From contig JANOJL010000003.1 of assembly GCA_031418715.1 (NCBI GenBank), positions 68,722 to 132,721 on the forward strand: a stretch of 64,000 nt of DNA, written 5' to 3'. This document shows, piece by piece, positions 35,054 through 44,454 of the stretch. This DNA comes from JANMDU01 sp031418715. Its GTDB lineage: Bacteria; Pseudomonadota; Gammaproteobacteria; Burkholderiales; Burkholderiaceae_C. Each line of letters starts with the position of its first letter. Position 1 is the stretch's first letter. The translations under genes were made by a program, and so were the position numbers. The notes under the pieces were generated by a model. That model was not told the origin of the DNA and made no database searches. It saw nothing but the letters and a program-made list of their open reading frames with translations.

Positions 35054-35349
35054 ATCCCTGAGAAGCTTTCGGGCTGAGCCTTCGAAGCCTCTTTCTCATG
35101 GCCTGCCCCCCTCACGCCGCCCGCGCGCCAAATCGGCAAGCTGAGGCCTAGGCTCGTGCCTATGACTGCGCAGGCTGTGAACAGCGCAGCAACCTCCAAT
35201 GCGATCCCAATTTTTAAGCCAAATCGACTTATTCCCGTTATAGAATATGCGCTGATAGCTATACTATTGATAGTAAAAGACGGCGAAGTGGTCAAGCGAA
35301 GTTGCGTGTGTACAGCAGCTCTGATGTGACATGGCGGAGAGAATGTCAC
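35050..35349 (-). pseudogene. Unidentified leftward reading frame, probable gene remnant
   Basis: The frame encodes 99 residues with one hydrophobic segment (IGIALEVAALFTACAVIGTS) and then LGLSLPIWRAGG. The C-terminal half looks like the last membrane helix of a transporter. The N-terminal half is mostly translated dispersed repeat (35211-35275). With the PaaI remnant on the other strand, this suggests a decayed region. A genuine small membrane protein is possible. Confidence 0.3.
35211..35275 (-). repeat. Dispersed repeat, copy 12
   Basis: On the minus strand: TACTATCAATAGTATAGC, GCGCATATTCTATAACGGG, AAGTCGATTTGGCTTAAAAA. It is in the 719 bp gap before the SLAM-like gene. Confidence 0.85.
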
Positions 35350-35635
35350 GCGATGACAGGCTAGCCGTCCACACGACAGGTTACAGGTAGTTAGGCTTCA
35401 GTCTTTTCATTGAGTTTTGCCACCAGTAATTCTTAAGTATTCAAAAACACCCTTCGTGCTTGAATGGTCTCTCAAATTATTGGAAAAGAACACGAAAAGG
35501 GGATTCCCTCTTGCCTCCAATTCGTTTCTAATGACGTTAATGAGTGTGCAGGTGCATTGAGTGTTATTTTTTGCACTATCGCAAGATGCCAAGCTGCCCA
35601 GCTTTTATTTAAGTTTCAAGCCGTCGAGGAGTGTT

Positions 35636-37000
35636 ATGCGTTATCACATCGAAGTTTCAAAAAAAATGAAGCCCCAGCCCCATCTGCTGGCGATTGCAAC
35701 GGCCATGGTCGTTGCGGGTCTATTCAGCGCCCCGGCACAGGCTGTGGTCGATGCACCCGTGCGCGAAGCCATGGAAGCGGTGAACGCCAAACAAGCGCAG
35801 AAAGCGTTTGATCTGCTTTCGCCGTTGGAAGGTACGCGCGCAGGCGATCCTGATTTCGACAGCGCCTTAGGCATTGCTGCCAATGACGTCGGTCAGTTCG
35901 CTCGAGCCATCTTCGCGCTAGAGCGCGTTCTTGCGGTACAGCCCAACAACAACCGAGCGCGTGCAGAGCTTGCAAGAGCCATGTTTGCCGTGGGCGATAC
36001 CGCCAATGCTCGCAAGTTGTTGCAAGAAACCAAAGAGCAAGGTGTGCCAGACAGCGTTGGCCGCACCATTGATGAGTTTTTGCAGGCGATTGACAAGGTA
36101 GACGAAGCGGGTCGCTCTTCAATGAAGTTGCATCTGGAAGCTGGCATCGGGTATGACTCGAATGTGAACAGTGGTCCATCGAGCAACAGTTTTGCCGTTC
36201 CTTTGTTTGGCGGTGCGGTATTTACGCTTTTGCCTGCTGCACAAAAAACCGATGCATCCTATCTGCACTTAGGCGCAGGTGTTTCTGGCCGAGCCAACTT
36301 AGCCCCACGCTGGTCTTTCATTGGTAATGCGAGCGCCAGCATCCGCAAGCATGGCAACAGCGCCAGCGCCTTCAACATCGATCAGATCGACGGCAGCGTA
36401 GGCGCGAGTTATCGCGAAGAGCGCAACGAGTTCTCTGGCGTGTTCAACCTTGGCCAAACCGCGATCGGTGGCAGCACACTGCGCCAAATCACGGGTCTGA
36501 CTGGCGAATGGACGCATCGCCCAGACGGCACACGGCAATGGGGCACCTATTTACAACTGTCCAACCTCGACTACCCATCACAACCCATTCGAGATGCGCG
36601 CCGCACAGTGCTCGGCACCAGTTATGCTCAGCAGCTCAAGAGCGGCATGATTTATTATGTGGGCGGCTATGTCGGGCAAGAAAGCGAGAAAAGTGCATTG
36701 GCGCCACACCTCGGGCACAAGCTTTCAGGACTGCGTGCGGGTTTCCAGATGCCCATCCATCCACAATGGAGCATCTATACGTCTGCTGCAATTGAAAGTC
36801 GCAACTACGGTGGCCTCGAACCACTTTTTCTGATCACTCGGCGTGACATTCAATTCGATCTGAGCATAGGCGCCTCTTGGAAAATGAGCGAGAACTGGAA
36901 TATCAAACCCCAGATCAATTTCAATCGCAGCGACTCCAACATCCCCACCAACGACAGCAGCAAATCCAGCGTGAGCGTCATTGCTCGCCGTGAGTTTTAA
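35636..37000 (+). CDS. SLAM-like outer-membrane protein (TPR + DUF560-type beta barrel)
   Basis: A 454-residue exported protein; ATG 35636 follows GAGGAG, and ATG 35666 is an alternative closer to the signal peptide, which ends near PAQA. After the signal come TPR-like helices (AIFALERVLAVQPNNNRARA, ELARAMFAVGDTANARKLLQ). From about residue 160 a beta barrel begins with GIGYDSNVNSGPSSN and ends with SVSVIARREF, its last residue Phe as in outer-membrane proteins. This is the layout of surface lipoprotein assembly modulators (type XI secretion), which translocate lipoproteins or soluble cargo to the surface. The next gene, 22 bp downstream, encodes a fitting cargo. Confidence 0.75.
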   Translation: MRYHIEVSKKMKPQPHLLAIATAMVVAGLFSAPAQAVVDAPVREAMEAVNAKQAQKAFDLLSPLEGTRAGDPDFDSALGIAANDVGQFARAIFALERVLAVQPNNNRARAELARAMFAVGDTANARKLLQETKEQGVPDSVGRTIDEFLQAIDKVDEAGRSSMKLHLEAGIGYDSNVNSGPSSNSFAVPLFGGAVFTLLPAAQKTDASYLHLGAGVSGRANLAPRWSFIGNASASIRKHGNSASAFNIDQIDGSVGASYREERNEFSGVFNLGQTAIGGSTLRQITGLTGEWTHRPDGTRQWGTYLQLSNLDYPSQPIRDARRTVLGTSYAQQLKSGMIYYVGGYVGQESEKSALAPHLGHKLSGLRAGFQMPIHPQWSIYTSAAIESRNYGGLEPLFLITRRDIQFDLSIGASWKMSENWNIKPQINFNRSDSNIPTNDSSKSSVSVIARREF

Positions 37001-37022
37001 ATTCAGTCCAGGAGAACATATC

Positions 37023-39290
37023 ATGCGCCGCACTCCCAGTCTTCAGACCACCGCCCTCATTGCCGCTTTGGCGAGTATTTATCCGTTGCAAGTGTTTGCC
37101 AATGCTGGCGTGACGCAATTTAGCATTGGAGATGTGAGCGTCCAGCGCTCCGCTGCAAGCACTCCCTTGGCAAACGGCAGCCGCATCGACAGTGGTGATC
37201 TGATCACCACCGGCAGTTCTGGTCGCACCCAATTGCGCTTCACAGACGGCGGCATGGTCTCGCTGCAGCCCAACTCGCAATTCAAAATCACCAGCTACAG
37301 CGATGCGAGTGCGGGTAAGCAAGACAGCTTCTTGGTAGATCTCGCTCGCGGAGGTATGCGCGCCCTCACCGGCCTGATCGGCAAACGCAATCGCGATAAC
37401 TACAAAGTCACCACCACCACCGCCACTATCGGCATCCGTGGCTCAGGCTTTTCTATGGCCTACAACCCCGATGGCACTCTAGGCGTGACCACCGAGCAAG
37501 ATGCCATTGAAGTTTGCACGCAAGCGGGCTGTATCGGCCTTAACTTAGGTGAATCTGCCCTCGTCACTTCCGCCAACGCCCTACCCACCCGCACCAACCA
37601 ACGTGCGCACTGGAATCCACCCAACCCACGCCGCCTCATCACGGCACGCAACGATGACACCGATAACGAAGGTAGAAACAAATACATCGTCAATACAGGT
37701 TTGGCCTTCACTGGCGCTGGTATCGGCGAGTCCGGAGGCGATCCTCGTGTATTTTTAAACGGCGCGGCTGTACGAGACGCCAATGGCAACATCGTCGGCT
37801 ATTTAGGCCGCAACAATGACCGCGCACAAGGTGGTACGGCAACTGAATTTGAAAACGGAACAACCGGAACTCAAGCTGGAGGCGACTTGATGATTCTCGG
37901 CTCTTGGGAAAACGTCAGCTGGGGCGGTACCAGCCCTGGCACGCTATCGCAATCGGGTTTTGTGCTTGGGCAACCGACCCCCGAGTCAGCATTTTCTACT
38001 GCTGTAGATCGCAGAGCTCGGTATGACCTAACCATCGGCACGCCCGTTTATTCCTCAAATGGAGTCTCAGGAATGCTGCTGAGTTCAAGCAACGTGATTG
38101 TCGATTTCAGAAGTGCCTTTGGTGCGATGGACATCAATTTGGATGTCAGGATGCCCTCTGGCTTTGAAATACTCGACGGTCAATCTTTGCCTCCCCCCTT
38201 AGCCCAAGATTACAACCTGCGCGGCTCTGCTACAGCTACCAGCGCAGGCTTTTCCAGTGTATTAGGCGTCACGGCAGTGGGTAGAGGATATGAAAACCCG
38301 ATTGTAGAAATTGCAGGGCCCGCGAACACCGCAGGGACAGGCTCTGTTACGGGCTTCTTCGGCGGCCCACAAGCAGGCACAATTGGCTTGAGTTACAACG
38401 CGACTATTGGCAGCAATGGATACAACAGCTCAATCGCGGGCGCAGGTATATTCACACGAGGCAGTGGATCGAGCACTATTGCCCAAGAGACTGTCGCGTT
38501 GCCAGCTTCCGGCCCTTTCTCTAGTCAATTGCACGCCTTGGATGGCTCGGACTTCTTCTCTGTGGATGCCGGTGAAGGCAACAGTGTTTTCTTTCCTAGC
38601 TCTTCATGCTGCTCATCTAGCTCGACAGGCAGCGTAGTTTTCTCAGGAACTCAGCTGCGCAGCTGGGAGAGCGGATCGATTGGTTTTAACGAGGGAAATA
38701 TAAGTGCTTCCCCCGCTCCTTCAGGCGCTTCTGTCCTACAGTATGGCGCTTTTGGCCAGCCGACTGATAGCCATTTTTTAGGTTGGGGAGCTTGGCAAAC
38801 AGGCGTTACAGAGAAATTGAATGTCAACAGCGGATATTCTCAAAATCTAACGGCTGTGCATTATGTGATTGGTAAGCCTAGTTACAACAGTGATGGTTGG
38901 ACAGGTTCAGCCACCTACAGTTTCATCGGAGGCACGAATCCCACGGCGACCAACTCCAGTGGCACGGCTGTTGGCAATATCTCTTCCGCAAGCAATCTGG
39001 CAATTAACTTTGGTTCCAGTCCAACAGTCACAGCTAATATATTTCTGTCCTTCAATGGCACACCTGTAACGATCAATCAAACAGGTACTTTGGGTGGCAA
39101 CTCTGGCTCCTCTGGAAACATTTATTCAACTGGCAATTCAGCCGACGGCCAGTTTTCTGGCATTCTGTCTGGCAGCCAAGCAGAACGAGCCGGCATTGTT
39201 TACGGCATCAACCACAGCACATTAGGAGCGGTTCGAGGAGCGGCAGCGTTTCAAACAGCCACACCTCCATCAAGAAATAATTTGAATTAA
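37023..39290 (+). CDS. FecR-domain secreted protein with TbpB-like repeats, likely SLAM cargo
   Basis: A 755-residue secreted protein. The Sec signal ends near VFANAG (residue 24). A FecR domain follows (about 30-150): RIDSGDLITTGSSGRTQLRF, VSLQPNSQFKI, TTTATIGIRGSGFSM. The long Ser/Gly/Thr/Asn-rich remainder contains two segments resembling TbpB/SLAM-cargo barrels: GSVTGFFGGPQAGTIGLSYN and the C-terminal GQFSGILSGSQAERAGIVYG. A Cys-containing Ser tract (FFPSSSCCSSSSTGS) is near residue 525. There is no lipobox, so the cargo is probably soluble. GGAGA precedes ATG 37023. It sits between the SLAM-like and glycosyltransferase genes. Confidence 0.72.
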   Translation: MRRTPSLQTTALIAALASIYPLQVFANAGVTQFSIGDVSVQRSAASTPLANGSRIDSGDLITTGSSGRTQLRFTDGGMVSLQPNSQFKITSYSDASAGKQDSFLVDLARGGMRALTGLIGKRNRDNYKVTTTTATIGIRGSGFSMAYNPDGTLGVTTEQDAIEVCTQAGCIGLNLGESALVTSANALPTRTNQRAHWNPPNPRRLITARNDDTDNEGRNKYIVNTGLAFTGAGIGESGGDPRVFLNGAAVRDANGNIVGYLGRNNDRAQGGTATEFENGTTGTQAGGDLMILGSWENVSWGGTSPGTLSQSGFVLGQPTPESAFSTAVDRRARYDLTIGTPVYSSNGVSGMLLSSSNVIVDFRSAFGAMDINLDVRMPSGFEILDGQSLPPPLAQDYNLRGSATATSAGFSSVLGVTAVGRGYENPIVEIAGPANTAGTGSVTGFFGGPQAGTIGLSYNATIGSNGYNSSIAGAGIFTRGSGSSTIAQETVALPASGPFSSQLHALDGSDFFSVDAGEGNSVFFPSSSCCSSSSTGSVVFSGTQLRSWESGSIGFNEGNISASPAPSGASVLQYGAFGQPTDSHFLGWGAWQTGVTEKLNVNSGYSQNLTAVHYVIGKPSYNSDGWTGSATYSFIGGTNPTATNSSGTAVGNISSASNLAINFGSSPTVTANIFLSFNGTPVTINQTGTLGGNSGSSGNIYSTGNSADGQFSGILSGSQAERAGIVYGINHSTLGAVRGAAAFQTATPPSRNNLN

Positions 39291-39333
39291 TAAATTCATT
39301 CAGGGCGACTTCAGATGACGTGATGCAGGCATC

Positions 39334-41442
39334 TTGTTTTCTTTAGAACAGCAATTCACACAAGCCAAGGATTTCCAGCAAGCAGGTCATTTTGCTGAGG
39401 CCTTGGCTTTATTTGGCATACTCGCCAAAAATAACCCCCACCACGCTAGATTTCAGTTCGAACAAGGCAACTTATTGAATGCTTTGGCTCATTCTGAGCA
39501 GGCCTTAGATTGCTATACCAAGGCTCTTGCCTTGGATGAGAATTTTCCCGGCCTCAAAAACAATCTGGGCAACACTTGGCTAGATCTAGGTCAGCCTGCC
39601 AAAGCATTGCAATGTTTTGATGAAATTTTGGCGAAGCAACCGCAAGATGCCAATGCCTTGAATAACCGAGGCACGGCACTTCGCGACCTCAAGCAACCAG
39701 AATTGGCATTGGTCAGTTATGAAAAAGCTCTAGCCATTGCGCCGAACAACGTCGAAGCGTTGAACAATCACGGAAATCAGTTGCTAGAACTCAATCAGCC
39801 GGAGCAAGCACTCAAGAGCTATCAGCGCGCTTACCGACTATCACCTCATTTTCACATCACCCATCGTAATGCTGCGAGAGCATTGCTAGCGATTCATCGC
39901 CCCAATGAGGCCATGAAGTTGTTGGACCTTGCTCTTCAAACACTGTCTCAAGATGCGTTCACTTGGATGTATCGTGGGGATGCATTGCGCCAAATGCAGC
40001 GCTTTGAGGAAGCCATTGCTTCCTATGAGCGTGCGCTGAGCATCCAACCTGCACTTGACTTCCTCCCGGGTCTGAAGCTTTATCTAAAAATGCAGATTTG
40101 CGATTGGAACGATTGGCCTCAGGCCATCGAAGATCTTAAAACTGCGCTCAAAGAAGGTAGGCGCTACACAGTGCCCATGCCCATGCTTGGTTTCTTGGAC
40201 ATTCCTGCTCTGCAACTGGCGGCTTCACATATTTATATGTCTGGCCATACCGCCCCAGTAAGCATGAAGAAAGAATCGGCGGTCTCTCCGCATTTAAGCA
40301 GCGTTAAACAGGCAACCAAGAAAATTAAATTGGGCTACTTTTCTGCTCATTTCCATGAGCACCCAACAGGCAGGCTGATGGCTGAAATCTTTGAGCGGCA
40401 TGATCGAAGTCAATTTGAAGTTTATGCATTCTCATTCGGCGTGCCTGCACGGGATTCAGTCCGTCAGAGACTCATTGCCGCATTTGATGAGTTCATCGAT
40501 GTGACAACCCAAAGTGACGAGCAAGTTGTCCGGCTCTCTCAACAGATGGGTATTGACATCGCGATTGATCTTACGGGCTACTACGATCAGTCACGACCCG
40601 GTTTATTTGCTCGCCGATGCGCACCGATTCAAGTGAGTTATTTGATCACTCCCGGCACTTTGGGCATGTCATATTGGGATTACTTGATAGCGGATTCCGT
40701 CGTTGTTCCACCAGCGTCTTTCCCTCACTTTTCTGAGCAAATCGTACATCTACCGAGTTGCTACTTCACTTTTGATTCCAAGCAAACCATCTCCGAACGG
40801 ATCTTCACACGCAAAGAACTAGGTCTACCCGATGACGGTTTTGTATTTTGCTGTTTCAATAACAGCTACAAAATCACCCCGCCAGTATTCGATATTTGGA
40901 TGCGAATTCTACATAGTGCGCCAGATAGTGTGCTTTGGCTGTTTGAGTCGAATCACAGTGTTCCTCACCAGCTCAAACGAGAGGCCACTCTGAGAGGTAT
41001 TGATCCAGAGAGACTCATTTTCTCCAAGGTCGCGAAACTCGATGAGCATTTAGCCAGGCAGCAATTGGCTGATTTGTTTTTAGACACATGGCCATGTAAT
41101 GCGCACACCACAGCTTGTGATGCTCTATTTTCAGGTCTACCTGTGTTAACCCACCCAGGGCAATCCTTTGCGAGCAGAGTGGCAGCAAGCATGCTGACCA
41201 CGCTGAACTTGCCTCAACTCATTGCTGAATCTCCTCAAGCCTATGAGTCAATGGCTCTAGAGTATGCCAATCAACCCAGTCGACTCGTCGCCATGAGAGA
41301 GCAGCTTCTTCAATCTCGCCATCATAGTCCGCTGTTCTCAGGAGCAATCAAGGCGCGCGAGCTAGAGTCTGCCTATATCGCCATGACAGAGCGACAAAGA
41401 AAAGGGCTTGATCCAGCCCATTTCCAAGTAGCGCGTTGCTAA
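39334..41442 (+). CDS. TPR-containing GT41 (SPINDLY/OGT-type) O-glycosyltransferase
   Basis: A 702-residue cytoplasmic protein. Residues 1 to about 245 are TPRs (for example NALNNRGTALRDLKQPELAL and VSYEKALAIAPNNVEALNN). The catalytic GT41 domain (about 330-690) has YFSAHFHEHPTGRLM with the active-site His, IDLTGYYDQSRPGLFARRCAP, CCFNNSYKITPPVFD with the Lys (about 513) that contacts UDP, and TTACDALFSGLPVLT with SFASRVAAS. Such enzymes transfer a sugar from a nucleotide donor to Ser/Thr. The start is TTG 39334; no ATG is in frame. It lies 43 bp after the cargo gene, so the cargo is a plausible acceptor. Confidence 0.85.
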   Translation: MFSLEQQFTQAKDFQQAGHFAEALALFGILAKNNPHHARFQFEQGNLLNALAHSEQALDCYTKALALDENFPGLKNNLGNTWLDLGQPAKALQCFDEILAKQPQDANALNNRGTALRDLKQPELALVSYEKALAIAPNNVEALNNHGNQLLELNQPEQALKSYQRAYRLSPHFHITHRNAARALLAIHRPNEAMKLLDLALQTLSQDAFTWMYRGDALRQMQRFEEAIASYERALSIQPALDFLPGLKLYLKMQICDWNDWPQAIEDLKTALKEGRRYTVPMPMLGFLDIPALQLAASHIYMSGHTAPVSMKKESAVSPHLSSVKQATKKIKLGYFSAHFHEHPTGRLMAEIFERHDRSQFEVYAFSFGVPARDSVRQRLIAAFDEFIDVTTQSDEQVVRLSQQMGIDIAIDLTGYYDQSRPGLFARRCAPIQVSYLITPGTLGMSYWDYLIADSVVVPPASFPHFSEQIVHLPSCYFTFDSKQTISERIFTRKELGLPDDGFVFCCFNNSYKITPPVFDIWMRILHSAPDSVLWLFESNHSVPHQLKREATLRGIDPERLIFSKVAKLDEHLARQQLADLFLDTWPCNAHTTACDALFSGLPVLTHPGQSFASRVAASMLTTLNLPQLIAESPQAYESMALEYANQPSRLVAMREQLLQSRHHSPLFSGAIKARELESAYIAMTERQRKGLDPAHFQVARC

Positions 41443-41450
41443 AACCTTCT

Positions 41451-41496
41451 ACTTGAGTAATAAATTCAATAGCAATCTGCGCAGTCTCTACAGCCA
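41451..41496 (+). repeat. Dispersed repeat, copy 13 (partial)
   Basis: TAAATTCAATAGCAATCTGC then GCAGTCTCTACAGCC. The left arm and the CTATAACGG block are diverged. It is between the convergent glycosyltransferase gene and polA. Confidence 0.55.
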
Positions 41497-41510
41497 CCTT
41501 TGTTTGAAGA

Positions 41511-44279
41511 TCAATGCGCCTGATCCCAATTCGCTCCGACACCCACTTCCGCCAGCAGCGGCACTTTGAGCTGCGCGACGCTGGCCATGAGGCGGGGGAT
41601 TTCCACCTTCAACCAATCCAGCTCTGATTCGGGCACTTCAAAGACCAATTCGTCATGCACCTGCATGATCATCTTGGTTTTGAGGGCGAGTCTATCGAGC
41701 TCGCGCTGCACGGCGTTCATGCTGAGTTTGATGAGATCGGCGGCTGTGCCTTGCATCGGTGCGTTGATCGCGGCGCGCTCTGCGCCAGCACGGCGTGGGC
41801 CATTGGGGCTGTTGATCTCAGGAAGGTAGAGGCGGCGGCCAAGCACGGTTTCGACGTAGCCTTTGGCTTTGGCAGACAGGCGCGTCTCGTCCATGTATTG
41901 CTTCACACCTGCAAAGCGAGCAAAGTAACGCTCGATGTAATTCTTTGCAGCCGTGTTGTCGATGCTGAGCGCTTTGGCCAAGCCGAAAGCGCTCATGCCG
42001 TAGATCAGGCCGAAGTTGATCACCTTGGCATAGCGGCGTTGCTCGCTGCTCACATCGCTGGCGGATAAGCCGAATACTTCAGCTGCTGTGGCGCGGTGGA
42101 CGTCAATGCCATCGGTAAACGCCTTGATCAGCGCTTCATCGCCGCTGATGTGCGCCATGATGCGCAGCTCGATTTGAGAGTAATCTGCGCTGGCGATCAG
42201 GCAGCCTGGAGGCGCAACGAAAGCTTCGCGCACGCGGCGGCCTTCCGCTGTTTTGACGGGGATGTTTTGCAGATTGGGGTCATTGCTCGACAAACGGCCT
42301 GTGACTGCCACTGCTTGCGCGTAATGCGTGTGCACGCGGCCTGTGCGCGGATGGGCGAGTTGGCCGAGTTTGTCGGTGTACGTACCTTTGAGCTTGGAAA
42401 TGCCTCGGTGCTCCAAGATTTTTGCGGGCAGCGGGTAATCTTCTGCGAGTTTTTCTAAGACTTCTTCGTCGGTGCTCGGTGCGCCGGTAGCGGTTTTCTT
42501 CACGATGGGCAAGCCCAGTTTGGTGAAGAAAATTTCGCCGATTTGCTTTGGAGAAGCGAGGTTAAAAGGCTGCCCGGCCAGATCATGCGCCTCAGATTCG
42601 AGCTGCATGATGCGCTGCCCTAGTTCGTGGCTCTGCGCGGCAAGCAGCTGCGCATCAATCATCACGCCGTTGCGTTCAATGCGATACAGGCTTTCCGAAC
42701 TTTCGATTTCCAGCTCATAAATCCCGCGCAGCTTCTCATTGGCCTGCAGCTTCGGCCAGAGCGCCAGATGCACATCCAGCGTTTGATCGGAATCTTCGCA
42801 GGAGTATTCAGAAGCTTTCTCAATATCGACCTGCGAGAAAGAAATCTGATGCACCCCTTTGCCGCACAGATCTTCATAGCTGATGCCACTCCGCCCCACA
42901 TGCCGCTCTGCAAGGCTGGTTAAGTTATGCGGCCTATGTACTTCCAACACGTAGCTTTGCAGCATCGTGTCATGCACATAGCCCTGCACTTCAACACCGT
43001 GGTTGGCAAACACATGACGGTCGTATTTCACATGCTGGCCAAGTTTTGGGTGTTTTGCATCTTCCAGCCAAGGCTTGAGTTTGGCGAGCACCTCGTTGAT
43101 GGGCAGCTGATCTGGCGCATCGGCGTAGGTGTGGGCGAGCGGAATATAAGCCGCCTCGCCGGGCGTGATACTGAAGCTGATGCCTACGATCTGCGCCTGC
43201 ATTTCGTGCAGCGAAGTGGTTTCGGTATCTAGCGCCGTGAGCTCAGCCGCTTTGATTTTTTCATGCCAAGCATCGAAGGCTTCCCAAGTGAGGATGGTGT
43301 CGTATTTTTTATCACTCACCGCAGATACGACGGGCGCTTCCTCTGCAAACAAATCATCCATCGCTGGGGCGGGAGCGTAGGCAGCAGATTTCTTGCCCAG
43401 GCCTGCCACCAGTCCCTTGAACCCATATTTTAAGTAAAAATCGCCTAATTCCGTTGTATTATCTGCGCCAAGTGCTACTGAATTCATAGCGGGCAGGCCT
43501 TCTACATGCCCCGCGAGATCACAATCCGTTTTGATCTTCAGCAACTCGCGACCCTTTGGCAACCATTCCCGAGCCTTGCGCAAGTTCTCTCCTGCCACAC
43601 CTTTGATCTCGTCAGCGTGCGCCATCAGATTCTCCAGCGAGCCGTATTCGTTCAGCCATTTCGCTGCGGTCTTGGGCCCCACTTTTTCCACACCGGGCAC
43701 GTTGTCCACCGTATCGCCTACGAGGTTTTGATAGTCCAGCATCAGGCTGGGCGGCACGCCGAATTCAGTGGTCACACCGGCGATATCGCGCTTCTTGCCA
43801 TTCATCGTGTCGATGATGGTGATGTGTTCGTTCACCAGTTGCGATAAATCTTTGTCGCCACTGGAGATGATCACCTCCATGCCTTGTTCTGCACCGATCC
43901 GCGCCATCGTGCCGATCACATCATCCGCCTCCACACCCGGCACAGCCACCACCGGCCAGCCCAGCAACCGCATCACCTCATGAATCGGCGCAATCTGGCT
44001 GCGCAGATCATCGGGCATGGGCGAGCGGTTGGCTTTGTATTCGGGATACAGCGCATCGCGGAAGGTGGGGCCGCTCGCATCAAAAATACACACGGCATAC
44101 GTTGATGGAAACTGTGTGCGAAGCGCCGCCATCATATTGATCATGCCGCGAATCGCTCCCGTGGCCGCGCTGCTCGGATCACCGGCCACAGCGCGCAAAT
44201 CGGGCATCGCATGGAAAGCGCGGTACAGGTAGCTGGAGCCATCCACGAGCAGGAGGCGGTTTTCGGGAGTTTGTGTCAT
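41511..44279 (-). CDS. polA: DNA polymerase I
   Basis: A 922-residue polymerase for Okazaki-fragment maturation and repair. The 5' nuclease domain begins LLLVDGSSYLYRAFHAM, with GVEADDVIGTMA and SGDKDLSQLV. The 3'-5' exonuclease domain shows LTALDTETTSLHEM with the metal-binding acids. The polymerase domain has SADYSQIELRIMAHIS, YAKVINFGLIYGMSAFGL and MQVHDELVFEVP. ATG 44279 gives the standard N-terminus, though the frame runs 40 codons upstream. Residues about 264-285, between the nuclease and exonuclease domains, are encoded by a dispersed repeat. Confidence 0.97.
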   Translation of the reverse strand: MTQTPENRLLLVDGSSYLYRAFHAMPDLRAVAGDPSSAATGAIRGMINMMAALRTQFPSTYAVCIFDASGPTFRDALYPEYKANRSPMPDDLRSQIAPIHEVMRLLGWPVVAVPGVEADDVIGTMARIGAEQGMEVIISSGDKDLSQLVNEHITIIDTMNGKKRDIAGVTTEFGVPPSLMLDYQNLVGDTVDNVPGVEKVGPKTAAKWLNEYGSLENLMAHADEIKGVAGENLRKAREWLPKGRELLKIKTDCDLAGHVEGLPAMNSVALGADNTTELGDFYLKYGFKGLVAGLGKKSAAYAPAPAMDDLFAEEAPVVSAVSDKKYDTILTWEAFDAWHEKIKAAELTALDTETTSLHEMQAQIVGISFSITPGEAAYIPLAHTYADAPDQLPINEVLAKLKPWLEDAKHPKLGQHVKYDRHVFANHGVEVQGYVHDTMLQSYVLEVHRPHNLTSLAERHVGRSGISYEDLCGKGVHQISFSQVDIEKASEYSCEDSDQTLDVHLALWPKLQANEKLRGIYELEIESSESLYRIERNGVMIDAQLLAAQSHELGQRIMQLESEAHDLAGQPFNLASPKQIGEIFFTKLGLPIVKKTATGAPSTDEEVLEKLAEDYPLPAKILEHRGISKLKGTYTDKLGQLAHPRTGRVHTHYAQAVAVTGRLSSNDPNLQNIPVKTAEGRRVREAFVAPPGCLIASADYSQIELRIMAHISGDEALIKAFTDGIDVHRATAAEVFGLSASDVSSEQRRYAKVINFGLIYGMSAFGLAKALSIDNTAAKNYIERYFARFAGVKQYMDETRLSAKAKGYVETVLGRRLYLPEINSPNGPRRAGAERAAINAPMQGTAADLIKLSMNAVQRELDRLALKTKMIMQVHDELVFEVPESELDWLKVEIPRLMASVAQLKVPLLAEVGVGANWDQAH
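43427..43490 (-). repeat. Dispersed repeat inside polA (copy 14)
   Basis: On the coding strand: GCTATGAATTCAGTAGCACT, GGCGCAGATAATACAACGG, AATTAGGCGATTTTTAC, TTAAAATATG. It is read in frame as part of the linker before the proofreading domain. Confidence 0.85.
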
Positions 44280-44326
44280 GCCAGTATTGTCGGTAAATCT
44301 GCAAGTCGGAGGCTGAGTATTTTCTA

Positions 44327-44446
44327 GGTAACGCGAAAAACGCAAAAAAACCGCGAAAATCGCCAAAGCAAATTCATTCACGACTCTATCTGAACTCAAA
44401 ACACTTTTTGCGCTTTTCGCGTTCTTTTCGCGTTTTTCGCGTTACC
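44327..44446. repeat. AT-rich element with 17 bp perfect terminal inverted repeats (120 bp), copy B
   Basis: GGTAACGCGAAAAACGC at 44327-44343 and its exact reverse complement at 44430-44446. The interior repeats CGCGAAAA-type motifs. It lies between the divergent starts of polA and thrB, 8 bp before the thrB ATG, and resembles a MITE. Confidence 0.7.
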
Positions 44447-44454
44447 ACTTCCAC

